The position numbers and the translations under genes are program-made. A DNA stretch of 64,000 nucleotides, taken from a virus. The notes beneath the pieces are model-generated. The model was not told the origin of the DNA. It did no database searches and saw only the letters and a list, made by a program, of their open reading frames with translations. The stretch covers positions 1-64,000 of IMG/VR virus record IMGVR_UViG_3300047388_000185; one strand, given 5' to 3'. Below are positions 44,285 to 51,310 of the stretch, piece after piece; the first letter of the stretch is position 1; the number at the start of each line of letters is the position of its first letter.

Positions 44285-45175
44285 TCAGCAGCTTTTGATA
44301 ACAGAATTCAGAACACTATGCATATCGGCAGGAAGGGACTCGATGACAGCCTTGGCTGTATGCGGATCCGAAAGACTAGAGGCCACATCAGCACCGAGAT
44401 AGTTACTGAGATGATGTTTCGGAATGCGCATGATTCTCTCGATTGGATATTCTTGTTTACCAACTTTGACCTTAACAGACTTGGCCGCAGCAGTCTTAGT
44501 CAGCAAACACTCTTTGTAGATATCGAAGCCTTTCCAATCAAGACCAGCCAATTTATCCATGCCTGTGATGGTTTCACAGAAGTTCTTAACCAGAGGGCCA
44601 GAAGGAACCAGAGATTCTTCCATACCCAACGCAGCAGCGAGCTTAACAAACATATCATTCTTTGTCAAGGCATATCGCTGATGAAGACCGTTGATAGCAG
44701 CTTCCTTATCCATCCATGCGTCGCACGAATATCGCAGTACGTGGTCAGCCGGCTCTTGTCCCAGGGTGCGAGCTTCTTCCAATAGGACTTCAGCTTGTTT
44801 GACAAGGCCTTGAATGTCCTTGTATCCACAGAGTCCCGCTTCCATTTGAGCTTGCTTTTCAAGATAGGCTTCAGGGGCAACAGCAATACTAGCTGATTTC
44901 TCCATACGGCCATTATGCTCAGAGACCATCTCCGCCGAGATACGGCTCACAACTTCGCCTAAGTCATAAACTTCAACCGCCATGGCAACCTTTTCCATGA
45001 TATCAATATCCACGGACTTGCCGAGAATATCAGTCTCATAAGCAACCCGCAGAGCCGACGCAATCGCATCACTCTTGTTGCTCAGAGGATAGTCCTCTTC
45101 GTAGTGAGCTTGCTTCAGAAGCGGAAAGGCTTCCGGCACAAGGGTGAGGATTTGTTTGATTGAGTAGGAGATCAT
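44285..45175 (-). CDS. Head-associated protein with K-x-A motifs
   Basis: The 296-residue helical protein contains repeated (E/V/L)K-x-A motifs: LLKQA, MEKVA, MEKSASIA, YLEKQA, LVKQA, MDKEA and MDKLAG. The MEK-x-ASIA phrase recurs near the N-terminus of the major capsid protein, and similar motifs fill the proteins at 60921-64000. That points to a role in the head, such as a scaffold-associated, portal-adjacent or packaged internal protein. No known fold was recognised. It is followed by 173- and 132-residue genes in one operon. Confidence 0.7.
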   Translation of the reverse strand: MISYSIKQILTLVPEAFPLLKQAHYEEDYPLSNKSDAIASALRVAYETDILGKSVDIDIMEKVAMAVEVYDLGEVVSRISAEMVSEHNGRMEKSASIAVAPEAYLEKQAQMEAGLCGYKDIQGLVKQAEVLLEEARTLGQEPADHVLRYSCDAWMDKEAAINGLHQRYALTKNDMFVKLAAALGMEESLVPSGPLVKNFCETITGMDKLAGLDWKGFDIYKECLLTKTAAAKSVKVKVGKQEYPIERIMRIPKHHLSNYLGADVASSLSDPHTAKAVIESLPADMHSVLNSVIKSC

Positions 45176-45176
45176 A

Positions 45177-45827
45177 TTAGTTAGGGCGATTGATATCTGG
45201 CTGAGTCTTATTCAAGTGCTTGATTTCGTTTTGGGCATGCTCGGCGTAATGATCCATAACAAATTCGTCAGGCTTGAAGTTTTCTTCCATCTCTTTACGA
45301 ACCCGTTGCAAAATTAGATTGGAAGTGAGAGTGTTTCGTTGATGAATATTGTCAGCGGACAATACCCCGATTGCATTAGTTGTCGTAGGATCTTTCATGA
45401 CGTTTTCCAGGTTATCCCGGACTGCCTGACGATGAGCTAGGGCTTGCTTTGCCTGCATATACGCAAGCATGCTGCCAACGCCAACGCCAATAACGGCTCC
45501 GCCAAGTCCAACTTTTAACACAGTGGAAGCATGAAGGCCCGGAAGTACTCCTCTGAGAGAACCTTTTAGTCCCAACGTAAGGGCTGCGGGAAGCACGGGC
45601 CAGGCGTTCAACAGTGCACTGGTAGCATAGTACTTCTTTTCTCCGGGAGTCAAGCTTTCACTAGAACCCGCATGAATTTCCCCAGCATACTTCTTGATCG
45701 CCTCAATCTTGTCATAGACTTTCATCGACTGCCAGGTAGGATCTCCCAGCAACGCAGTCATATCTACGCCCGTGCGCTTGTAGTAGGCAACAAGGCTAGA
45801 AATGATATCTTCATTGGTGATCGGCAT
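45177..45827 (-). CDS. Head-cluster protein with hydrophobic helices
   Basis: The 216-residue product has two hydrophobic stretches (LLNAWPVLPAALTLGLKGSL and VLKVGLGGAVIGVGVGSMLA at about residues 70-125) and a charged helical C-terminus. The hydrophobic Gly-rich hairpin resembles those in the protein at 61211. It may be a membrane-active internal head protein ejected with the DNA, but the family is not recognised. TAAAATC lies 5 nt before the ATG and starts inside the stop codon region of the upstream nuclease gene. Confidence 0.65.
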   Translation of the reverse strand: MPITNEDIISSLVAYYKRTGVDMTALLGDPTWQSMKVYDKIEAIKKYAGEIHAGSSESLTPGEKKYYATSALLNAWPVLPAALTLGLKGSLRGVLPGLHASTVLKVGLGGAVIGVGVGSMLAYMQAKQALAHRQAVRDNLENVMKDPTTTNAIGVLSADNIHQRNTLTSNLILQRVRKEMEENFKPDEFVMDHYAEHAQNEIKHLNKTQPDINRPN

Positions 45828-45832
45828 CTCGA

Positions 45833-45839
45833 GATTTTA
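45833..45839 (-). promoter_or_regulatory. Late-type motif TAAAATC, 5 nt before the ATG at 45827
   Basis: The motif overlaps the TAA stop of the nuclease gene. Confidence 0.5.
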
Positions 45840-46394
45840 ACCTGTCAAGTCTTCAAGGACTTCCATCAAGTCTGTGTGCAAACAGGGGGTGTTGGCGGTG
45901 TTGATAACAAAGCTAGTTTTGATACGATCAGGATAATCATTTGAAGAGGGTAGATATTTGTTAGCGATGAAGTAGAAGTCCCATCCCTGTCCGATGGCAA
46001 ACGCTGAGATAGCAAGTATGTCAAACTGCCCCCGCTCCAAGCACTTCGTCGAAGTCCCGTCTTCTATAGTCCGGGAGTCAGAAGCCCCGACTTGAACAGT
46101 TCCTACCCAACCTCCATTTAATAGATCTTCCTTGACAGACGCTGTTTTTAAGCTCTTGACTTCAATGGTTAATTCCCTGCCTTTATACATGAACTGAAAG
46201 TCGCCTTTCTTAGCGTCATGATCTCGAATCTTTTCTACTTCAGAAAGTTCAGACATGGCAGCGAGTTTTCTCTTAAGAAACATTTCGGCCACATAACCTT
46301 GAAGGTACCCTCGCAGAGAAGGATTTTCAGTGGCTAGATCCTCAATGTCTTCAAGAGAGACTCCCACTAGTAGATTTTTGCCAGAAATTTGCAT
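45837..46394 (-). CDS. PD-(D/E)XK nuclease-like protein
   Basis: The 185-residue protein has GDFQFMYKGRELTIEVKSLK near residues 75-95, which fits the D-(X)n-E-X-K core of PD-(D/E)XK nucleases, with an upstream helix (GYVAEMFLKRKLAAMSEL) carrying the expected glutamate. Such phage enzymes act in DNA packaging, recombination or attack on host DNA. The ATG at 46394 is preferred to a TTG at 46430. It is the first gene of a leftward operon that continues with head-associated proteins, so a packaging or virion-linked role is possible; the target is unknown. Confidence 0.75.
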   Translation of the reverse strand: MQISGKNLLVGVSLEDIEDLATENPSLRGYLQGYVAEMFLKRKLAAMSELSEVEKIRDHDAKKGDFQFMYKGRELTIEVKSLKTASVKEDLLNGGWVGTVQVGASDSRTIEDGTSTKCLERGQFDILAISAFAIGQGWDFYFIANKYLPSSNDYPDRIKTSFVINTANTPCLHTDLMEVLEDLTG

Positions 46395-46438
46395 TCTACC
46401 AGTGTAACCTGATGGATCCCACAGAGTCAATAGTTGGG

Positions 46439-46467
46439 CTCAATAATCGCCGTATTCCTGGTATAAG
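46439..46467 (+). promoter_or_regulatory. Extended -10 promoter of the small-ORF/RT region
   Basis: CTCAAT at 46439-46444, 17-bp spacer ending CTGG, TATAAG at 46462-46467. Confidence 0.6.
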
Positions 46468-46474
46468 AACGTAT

Positions 46475-46494
46475 CAGGCAACATAGCCTGTTTT
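46475..46494 (+). terminator. Terminator-like leader hairpin
   Basis: CAGGC, loop AACATA, GCCTG followed by TTTT, starting only 8 nt after the -10 element; it resembles an attenuator. Confidence 0.55.
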
Positions 46495-46524
46495 CTCAAT
46501 AATAACAATAAGAACGAGTACTTC

Positions 46525-46662
46525 ATGTTTGAAAAACTTCTCCCCTATCTCCACCTCGGCATCAACTTTCTCAACGGACTGCTGGACTTTGTAGCAGAAC
46601 TTCTGAGGCTGCTGGTGAACGCGGAGGAGACAATCTCTGGACATCAAACGACTGCTTTCTGA
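46525..46662 (+). CDS. Small 45-residue protein
   Basis: Reads MFEKLLPYLHLGINFLNGLL, with a hydrophobic amphipathic middle (LLDFVAELLRLLV) and a polar end. The ATG follows a weak upstream AG-rich stretch, and the gene lies between a promoter and a terminator, which supports it as a real transcribed unit. The helix may associate with membranes. Function unknown; toxin-like small membrane peptides are one possibility, not shown. Confidence 0.55.
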   Translation: MFEKLLPYLHLGINFLNGLLDFVAELLRLLVNAEETISGHQTTAF

Positions 46663-46703
46663 TTGTCAGAACGGTTTGATATCGTAGAGTCATAGGTCAC
46701 CCG

Positions 46704-46725
46704 GGGCTGCAACAGCCCTATTTTT
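46704..46725 (+). terminator. Terminator after the 45-residue gene
   Basis: GGGCTG, loop CAA, CAGCCC followed by TATTTTT, 17 nt before the next start codon. Confidence 0.8.
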
Positions 46726-46741
46726 ATTAAGGATTTCTCTC

Positions 46742-47455
46742 ATGACAAACACCTTGAAAAACTACGGGCCACAACAAGCCCTCAATCCGGCAAACTTCAT
46801 CCGGCAAAACGCCGAGGGGCTCGGACTTACGACCGAAGATCTGAAAGTTTCTTTTGAGACGATCATACCTCTACCCAAAGGCGCAGCGGGGACCCCAACT
46901 CTTGTCAGAGCCTCGAAGAAGTACATTGTACCTTTCAATGGGAAATTCTATTCATATCCTATGGTGTTAGTAGACCACCCAACGAGCAGAGACCTGCTGA
47001 AGATCCAAGCTCCGATTCCAAACATTCTCCGAGAGGGAATGGTAGTTGTGGGCGGTGAAGTTCTGTTTGTCAAGTTAGAAGATTTGAAGAGAGGGATCGT
47101 TCGAAAGAGCAGAAAACTGCCGATCCCACCGAAACGCACGATCACGTATAAAGACTTCATCGATGGACTTGCTTGTACCCAATCCGCCGACCTCCCCGTC
47201 GACCATTACTACTCTACTGCCTCCGTCGTCAAACGCCGAGCAGCCCTTGACGCCGCCGCCGGATGTTCGCCGACCCCTGGACCTGAAGAAGCTGGGGCAC
47301 CTGTCGATCTCCTCCCACGAGGAGATGAAGGCTCAATTGACCTGGACGAAGAATCTAGGCTCATTAACCTGGCTTTCCAGGAGCAAGTCGGATCACTATA
47401 CTGTGATCCGAATGAAGAAGAAGACTGGCAAGACGAGGACGATTCACAATCCTGA
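46742..47455 (+). CDS. Unknown protein overlapping the RT gene
   Basis: The 237-residue product starts with a good AAGGA ribosome binding site at the ATG. The first 140 residues look like a folded beta-rich domain (KKYIVPFNGKFYSYPMVLVD, REGMVVVGGEVLFVKLED); the rest is Ala/Pro and strongly acidic, ending NEEEDWQDEDDSQS. The acidic end is encoded by the same DNA as the N-terminus of the reverse transcriptase in another frame. The upstream gene of a retron-type RT is often its effector or accessory protein, but no such family was recognised here. Confidence 0.7.
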   Translation: MTNTLKNYGPQQALNPANFIRQNAEGLGLTTEDLKVSFETIIPLPKGAAGTPTLVRASKKYIVPFNGKFYSYPMVLVDHPTSRDLLKIQAPIPNILREGMVVVGGEVLFVKLEDLKRGIVRKSRKLPIPPKRTITYKDFIDGLACTQSADLPVDHYYSTASVVKRRAALDAAAGCSPTPGPEEAGAPVDLLPRGDEGSIDLDEESRLINLAFQEQVGSLYCDPNEEEDWQDEDDSQS

Positions 47456-48353
47456 CGCCCAAATGCGCCGAGCCCAGTGGCGTATTTGTTCGAACATCCT
47501 GAACCAAGTCCCTATCCCGGAGTATATCTGGGGATTCGAACGGGGAAAGTCAGTTCCAAAGATGGCAGAAGTACATCGTGGGAAGAACGTCGTCATCAGC
47601 CTAGATATCAAGGATTTCTTCCCGTCGATCAAACAGGTCGACGTAAAGAGGATCTTCGAGGCACTGGGAGTTAGTCATGGTCCATCCGCCCAGATCCTTA
47701 GTGAACTCTGCACCTATAAGGCATTCGTGCCCCAGGGAGCACTGACCTCACCGAAGCTGAGCAACATCATGGTGGCTGCTACGTTCGGGCCTTTGGTCAA
47801 ACGATTCTGTGACATTTACAAGCTGAATCTCAGTATCTACGCTGACGATGTCACGATCTCGTTTGATGGTGTTCCAGAAGTTGTTGATAATCAAACGGAC
47901 ATGTCTCAACGAGACTTCGTCAAGAAGACCATCAACTTCGTTCGTATCAGTCTGGGAGAGTATCATTTCCGCTTGAACCCCGACAAGATCAAAGTCATGC
48001 GTCGTCATAACCGTCAATGGGTATGTGGGGCAGTTGTCAATGATCGCGTCAACATGATGAAGAGAGATCGATCCAACCTTCGGGCCCTCGTTCACAACTG
48101 TGAATTGCATGGCATTGAAGCAGAGGCTGGTAAGACCGGATCAAAGACTTTGGCATTCATCCAGAAGTTCGGAGGCAAGTTGAACTGGTATCGTCAACTT
48201 AATCCCGAGAAGGGTGGACCGCTTTATACCCGATTTAAGAAGTTGAGTATACCTTTGACGAAGCAGTACCCAGGTTTCGACTTGGATAAGATTGTCTACG
48301 ATTCAGGCATTGAGAATCCGGAGACGAGAGAGCAGATGGAAGCAACCAAGTAA
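47163..48353 (+). CDS. Retron-type reverse transcriptase
   Basis: The 396-residue frame (342 if it starts at the ATG at 47325) has RT0/1 motifs KKKTGKTRTIHNPDAQMRRA, IPEYIWGFERGKSV and LDIKDFFPSI, the motif-4 VPQGALTSPKLSN, the catalytic YADD and a VCGAVVN region close to the VTGLVVN of retron RTs. It should copy RNA into DNA. The first 55 residues are Pro/Ser/Thr-rich and overlap the neighbour's frame, so the true start is uncertain. Group II intron maturase domains are absent and the SQ motif of diversity-generating RTs is replaced by SP. No msr-msd RNA was identified with certainty. Confidence 0.9.
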   Translation: MDLLVPNPPTSPSTITTLLPPSSNAEQPLTPPPDVRRPLDLKKLGHLSISSHEEMKAQLTWTKNLGSLTWLSRSKSDHYTVIRMKKKTGKTRTIHNPDAQMRRAQWRICSNILNQVPIPEYIWGFERGKSVPKMAEVHRGKNVVISLDIKDFFPSIKQVDVKRIFEALGVSHGPSAQILSELCTYKAFVPQGALTSPKLSNIMVAATFGPLVKRFCDIYKLNLSIYADDVTISFDGVPEVVDNQTDMSQRDFVKKTINFVRISLGEYHFRLNPDKIKVMRRHNRQWVCGAVVNDRVNMMKRDRSNLRALVHNCELHGIEAEAGKTGSKTLAFIQKFGGKLNWYRQLNPEKGGPLYTRFKKLSIPLTKQYPGFDLDKIVYDSGIENPETREQMEATK

Positions 48354-48375
48354 ATACCCCATTTTTGGGTATTTT
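48352..48375 (+). terminator. First terminator after the RT gene
   Basis: AAATACCC, short loop, GGGTATTTT; directly after the stop codon. Confidence 0.75.
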
Positions 48376-48388
48376 GTCACGAACCCCT

Positions 48389-48408
48389 AAAGAGCTTCGG
48401 CTCTTTTT
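48389..48408 (+). terminator. Second terminator after the RT gene
   Basis: AAAGAGC, loop TTCG, GCTCTTTTT. Two terminators in tandem insulate the RT transcript from the hydrolase gene. Confidence 0.85.
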
Positions 48409-48451
48409 AGCTTTTCTTATTGAGTTGACACTGGATGAGTAGCTGGAAATT

Positions 48452-48459
48452 TTAAACTA
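48452..48459 (+). promoter_or_regulatory. Late-type motif TTAAACTA upstream of the hydrolase gene
   Basis: The only plus-strand copy noticed; it lies 31 nt before the ATG, which has its own GGGGAGG ribosome binding site, so here the mRNA would have a normal leader. Confidence 0.45.
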
Positions 48460-48490
48460 ACAACGGACTGACGTTGGGGAGGCAAGGTCT

Positions 48491-49006
48491 ATGAAAGCTA
48501 TTTTTACAATTCGCCAGGATCTACTTGGTGACGTCATATCCTGGGTCGATGGCGGCCCGTACAACCATTGTGGGGTATACGATAACGCAGTGGATAACAG
48601 GGGAGGTTTCATCATTGAAGCGACTCCATTCGAAGGGGTTCGACGTCGATTACTGGGACCGGTGCTTGGTTCCGTCGCCGGATTTGCTATCGTAGATCTA
48701 CCTCTACCAGAAGAAGAACAGGCGATGGCCTGGCTTCGGGCTCAAGTGGGGAAGGGTTATGATTGGATGGGTTTGGCTGGCATCCTGTTCGGAACTGATT
48801 GGATGCGAGATAACCGTTGGGTCTGCTCCCCTTTAACCATCATGACCTTTATGCAGGCTGGAGCTACGTTAGACGGAGGAGGACCCCCTGGATTTAACTA
48901 CGTAATGGGGGTAAGACAGGCGTACGATACATTACAGAATTTAGGAGCTAAGGTTACGTCCCTATCGAGTCCTATATCAAAGCCACCCCGGCTGCCGAAA
49001 CAATAA
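48491..49006 (+). CDS. Permuted papain-like (NlpC/P60-type) hydrolase
   Basis: The 171-residue product has a histidine in GPYNHCGVYDN near residue 26, an acidic residue in FIIEATPFEGV near 44 and a cysteine in RWVCSPLTIM near 114, the order seen in circularly permuted NlpC/P60-like amidases (YiiX type). It may cut peptidoglycan peptides or amide bonds, as an accessory lysis or tail enzyme. It has a strong GGGGAGG ribosome binding site. Its C-terminus overlaps the convergent spike gene by 35 nt. Confidence 0.7.
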   Translation: MKAIFTIRQDLLGDVISWVDGGPYNHCGVYDNAVDNRGGFIIEATPFEGVRRRLLGPVLGSVAGFAIVDLPLPEEEQAMAWLRAQVGKGYDWMGLAGILFGTDWMRDNRWVCSPLTIMTFMQAGATLDGGGPPGFNYVMGVRQAYDTLQNLGAKVTSLSSPISKPPRLPKQ

Positions 49007-50279
49007 CCCCGTGAGCTCCGTACATCAGACTTGATTCGGCCGCATTTAGAGTCAAGCTGGCGACACCGACTACTGAGGTAAGTGACGTTGCTGTCAACTC
49101 GACGGTTGCATCAGTAACTCCTGCGGAGATGAGAACGGGTGTCATAGATATATGGGGGTCTCCGGTCGTAGCTGAGATATTTGCGGATGTCATGGTCACC
49201 GTAGGAGTACCTGTCGTGGCCACAATCGTGCTAGCATCCATAGTTACGGTCGGGGTCCCACTGGTTGCTTGAATAGTATCGTTCGTCATTGTGACGTGGG
49301 TGGCCTCCATGTTCGCCTGGATGCCTGTGGAATTCATATTGATTTCGGCCCCATCGCTACGGATCAGATTGATCTGAGAGTCATTAATAGTTATCTTATG
49401 CTCGTCTTTCCAGGTGATTTGTAGCTGGTTTCCAGTTTGGGTCATACGGATAAACGTAGTCCCATCCAGCGTCACATAGATTTCCTGGTTACCCGTAGTA
49501 TCCAGAGTTCGATGCATCTTTTCCTGAGTTCCATCGGTGATCTGTTCTTTATACGTAATCTCCGTTACCGCAACAGGAGCGCCCCCGTTACTGCCATAAT
49601 AGTCATACCCGGTCTTGATATTCTCAGCAGCCGCACAATTGCCATAGTAGAAGTTGAGACGATAATCCTCGACCCTGGCAAGCTCGAATGTTTGGGCATA
49701 TCCGATATAACGATACAAAGAACCCTTGTAGTTCTTGATTACATCTGAGGAGATGTCTGTGAAGTGCTCCCAATTGCGGCTTACGATACGCACAAGCCCC
49801 CGGAGCTTGCTTGCCATGATCTCAGCCGTTCTGGCTGCACGCAGGATGATCGTTCCGGCTCGCATAGAGGCGAATAGAGAGCCTCCAGTCGAGGAGATGA
49901 CCCTATCCCCTTGGATAAGATCTGCAGGCTTGTTTTGATCCCCTTTAATGGCTGTGCCAGGGCTGTAGTTTCCTGTGGCCGGGCCAGGAGTACCATCTGT
50001 CAAGACTAACGGGGTTGCTCCGCTAGAAGATTGGATGCGTGGTAAAGATCCGAGGATGATGGGAGTCCCTAGTCCATAGTGTAAAACCACTCTACTTCCT
50101 ACGGCTGGGACGGATCGATCCCCCTCTCTAGCCGGGCCTAGATTCGTAGACATCCAGGCAACTGAGGAGAGCACCTGCCCAGTAAGTGTCTTTACTTTGC
50201 AGACAGAGGAAGCTACATCAACTGCAAGGACAACGCCTTCGTCTAGTTGTGCTGAGGGTTGAATGGGGTTTGTGAACAC
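48972..50279 (-). CDS. Baseplate spike (gp5/gpV-like) with beta-helix
   Basis: The 435-residue protein starts from a GTG and has an N-terminal OB-fold-like region (DVASSVCKVKTLTGQVLSSV, then GSRVVLHYGLGTPIILGSLP) like gpV/gp5-type spikes. The last third is a repeated beta-helix pattern with short imperfect units (ATSGTPTVTMDASTIV, ATTGTPTVTMTSANIS). It would form the trimeric membrane-piercing tip beneath the hub. TATACTA at 50285-50291 lies 5 nt before the GTG. A PAAR-type cone protein was not seen adjacent. Confidence 0.8.
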   Translation of the reverse strand: MFTNPIQPSAQLDEGVVLAVDVASSVCKVKTLTGQVLSSVAWMSTNLGPAREGDRSVPAVGSRVVLHYGLGTPIILGSLPRIQSSSGATPLVLTDGTPGPATGNYSPGTAIKGDQNKPADLIQGDRVISSTGGSLFASMRAGTIILRAARTAEIMASKLRGLVRIVSRNWEHFTDISSDVIKNYKGSLYRYIGYAQTFELARVEDYRLNFYYGNCAAAENIKTGYDYYGSNGGAPVAVTEITYKEQITDGTQEKMHRTLDTTGNQEIYVTLDGTTFIRMTQTGNQLQITWKDEHKITINDSQINLIRSDGAEINMNSTGIQANMEATHVTMTNDTIQATSGTPTVTMDASTIVATTGTPTVTMTSANISATTGDPHISMTPVLISAGVTDATVELTATSLTSVVGVASLTLNAAESSLMYGAHGVIVSAAGVALI

Positions 50280-50284
50280 AGTCG

Positions 50285-50291
50285 TAGTATA
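50285..50291 (-). promoter_or_regulatory. Late-type motif variant TATACTA, 5 nt before the GTG at 50279
   Basis: Same spacing as the other instances, with one base change. It lies in the short gap shared with a divergent plus-strand promoter. Confidence 0.45.
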
Positions 50292-50308
50292 ACTGAACGC
50301 AAGAAATA

Positions 50309-50338
50309 TTCAATAGTTGGGTGGGAAAATGGTATAAG
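50309..50338 (+). promoter_or_regulatory. Extended -10 promoter of the 57-residue gene
   Basis: TTCAAT at 50309-50314, 18-bp spacer ending ATGG, TATAAG at 50333-50338. Confidence 0.65.
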
Positions 50339-50376
50339 AATGTATAGGATAAACTTAACCTTTTCGGGAGATCATA

Positions 50377-50550
50377 ATGTTTGCAAAGATCAAGACCCTG
50401 TGCCGAGAATGGAATGAACGCCGCAAGTTCGCTCGCTTCAATCGACGGGTAGCACGAGAGATGAAGAAAGCGATCAAGGCGCAGAAGAGCCGGCACGCGG
50501 ATTGGCTGGCCTACATGGGTGTCGAAGATGAGTCCCAGCTATCGAAATGA
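50377..50550 (+). CDS. Small basic helical protein, 57 residues
   Basis: The product is strongly basic (REWNERRKFARFNRRVAREM, KKAIKAQKSRH) and probably a single long helix with a short acidic end (MGVEDESQLSK). A basic small protein could bind nucleic acid or host proteins. It stands alone between the spike and tube genes, with its own extended -10 promoter and terminator and an AG-rich ribosome binding site before the ATG. No family was recognised; early host-takeover function is a guess from the promoter class. Confidence 0.7.
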   Translation: MFAKIKTLCREWNERRKFARFNRRVAREMKKAIKAQKSRHADWLAYMGVEDESQLSK

Positions 50551-50567
50551 AGGTGGGAGGAGAAAGT

Positions 50568-50593
50568 AAAAGGGCCCCGTAAAGGACCCTTTT
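50568..50593. terminator. Bidirectional terminator between the 57-residue gene and tube gene
   Basis: AAAAGGG...CCCTTTT stem around CCCCGTAAAGGA, with T-rich tails in both directions. Confidence 0.75.
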
Positions 50594-50613
50594 CTTTAGC
50601 TTTGCAAGCTTGT

Positions 50614-51288
50614 TTAGTTCAACGATACTGGCAGGAATCGATCAAATTCGATACCGACTGATTCGACGATTACTGGCGAAGCTGAGGCAATCTGGAACGA
50701 GTAGTTCGAGAACATGCAGTACTCCAGGTACAGCGCAGTCAGAACCCGGCCGCCCGTTTCAGTGGCTTCGCTACCACCACGAGACTTGAAGATCAGCATC
50801 AGACCAAACGGGACACCGAAATATTCCGAGTCGATATTCATCATGATGTCAGCATTCGGGGAATCAGCTCCAGCCGCAGACGTCGGGCTGATGAAGGGCT
50901 TGTACGAATTCTGGCTCAGGGCTGCCAAGATGTTCTTTTGGTCAGCCAACATACGACCAAACGAGATGCCAGACGAAGTCTTACCCCGGGTGAAGAATGA
51001 GCGGTTAGAACCAATTTCAAACAGACGAGCCAGACTAGGGTTGGATTGAACAGCGATGTTGTCAGCCAAGCCGATAGGCACTAGAACCGATGCATCCCCG
51101 GACAGGCCAGTAAAACGAGCCGGGCCCGCATACATCATAGTCGTGTCTGGAGTGGCTGAGAACTGAGAAAAGCGCTCATATCCATCCGTCTCCAGTTGCG
51201 AGACATAGTTGGACTTCCAGTCCCAACCCGGTTGGAAGTTATTACCCTCAGCTGAGGGCAGTCGGTCATTCGTAGTATTAGCAGCCAT
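50614..51288 (-). CDS. Tail tube protein
   Basis: The 224-residue protein directly follows the sheath gene in the same direction, the usual position of the tube. It has beta-type composition with FGVPFGLMLIFKSRGGSE and a C-terminal region SFQIASASPVIVESVGIEFD as in tube-like folds with paired beta-sheets. It would form the inner tube under the sheath. Family identity is supported by order and length (T4 gp19 is 163; here 224). TAAACTA lies 5 nt before the ATG. Confidence 0.75.
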   Translation of the reverse strand: MAANTTNDRLPSAEGNNFQPGWDWKSNYVSQLETDGYERFSQFSATPDTTMMYAGPARFTGLSGDASVLVPIGLADNIAVQSNPSLARLFEIGSNRSFFTRGKTSSGISFGRMLADQKNILAALSQNSYKPFISPTSAAGADSPNADIMMNIDSEYFGVPFGLMLIFKSRGGSEATETGGRVLTALYLEYCMFSNYSFQIASASPVIVESVGIEFDRFLPVSLN

Positions 51289-51293
51289 GGGGG

Positions 51294-51300
51294 TAGTTTA
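51294..51300 (-). promoter_or_regulatory. Late-type motif TAAACTA, 5 nt before the ATG at 51288
   Basis: The five bases between motif and ATG are all C, as at 25269. Confidence 0.55.
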
Positions 51301-51310
51301 AGGGTTTAGT

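Noticed and set aside
46390-46742. msr-msd retron RNA upstream of the RT
   Set aside because: Hairpins are present but they read as an attenuator and a terminator around a 45-codon gene; no flanking a1/a2 repeat with branching guanosine could be defined.
47163-48353. Diversity-generating retroelement RT
   Set aside because: Motif 4 reads PQGALTSP instead of the I/LGxxxSQ of DGR enzymes, and no template/variable repeat pair was noticed next to the fibre genes.
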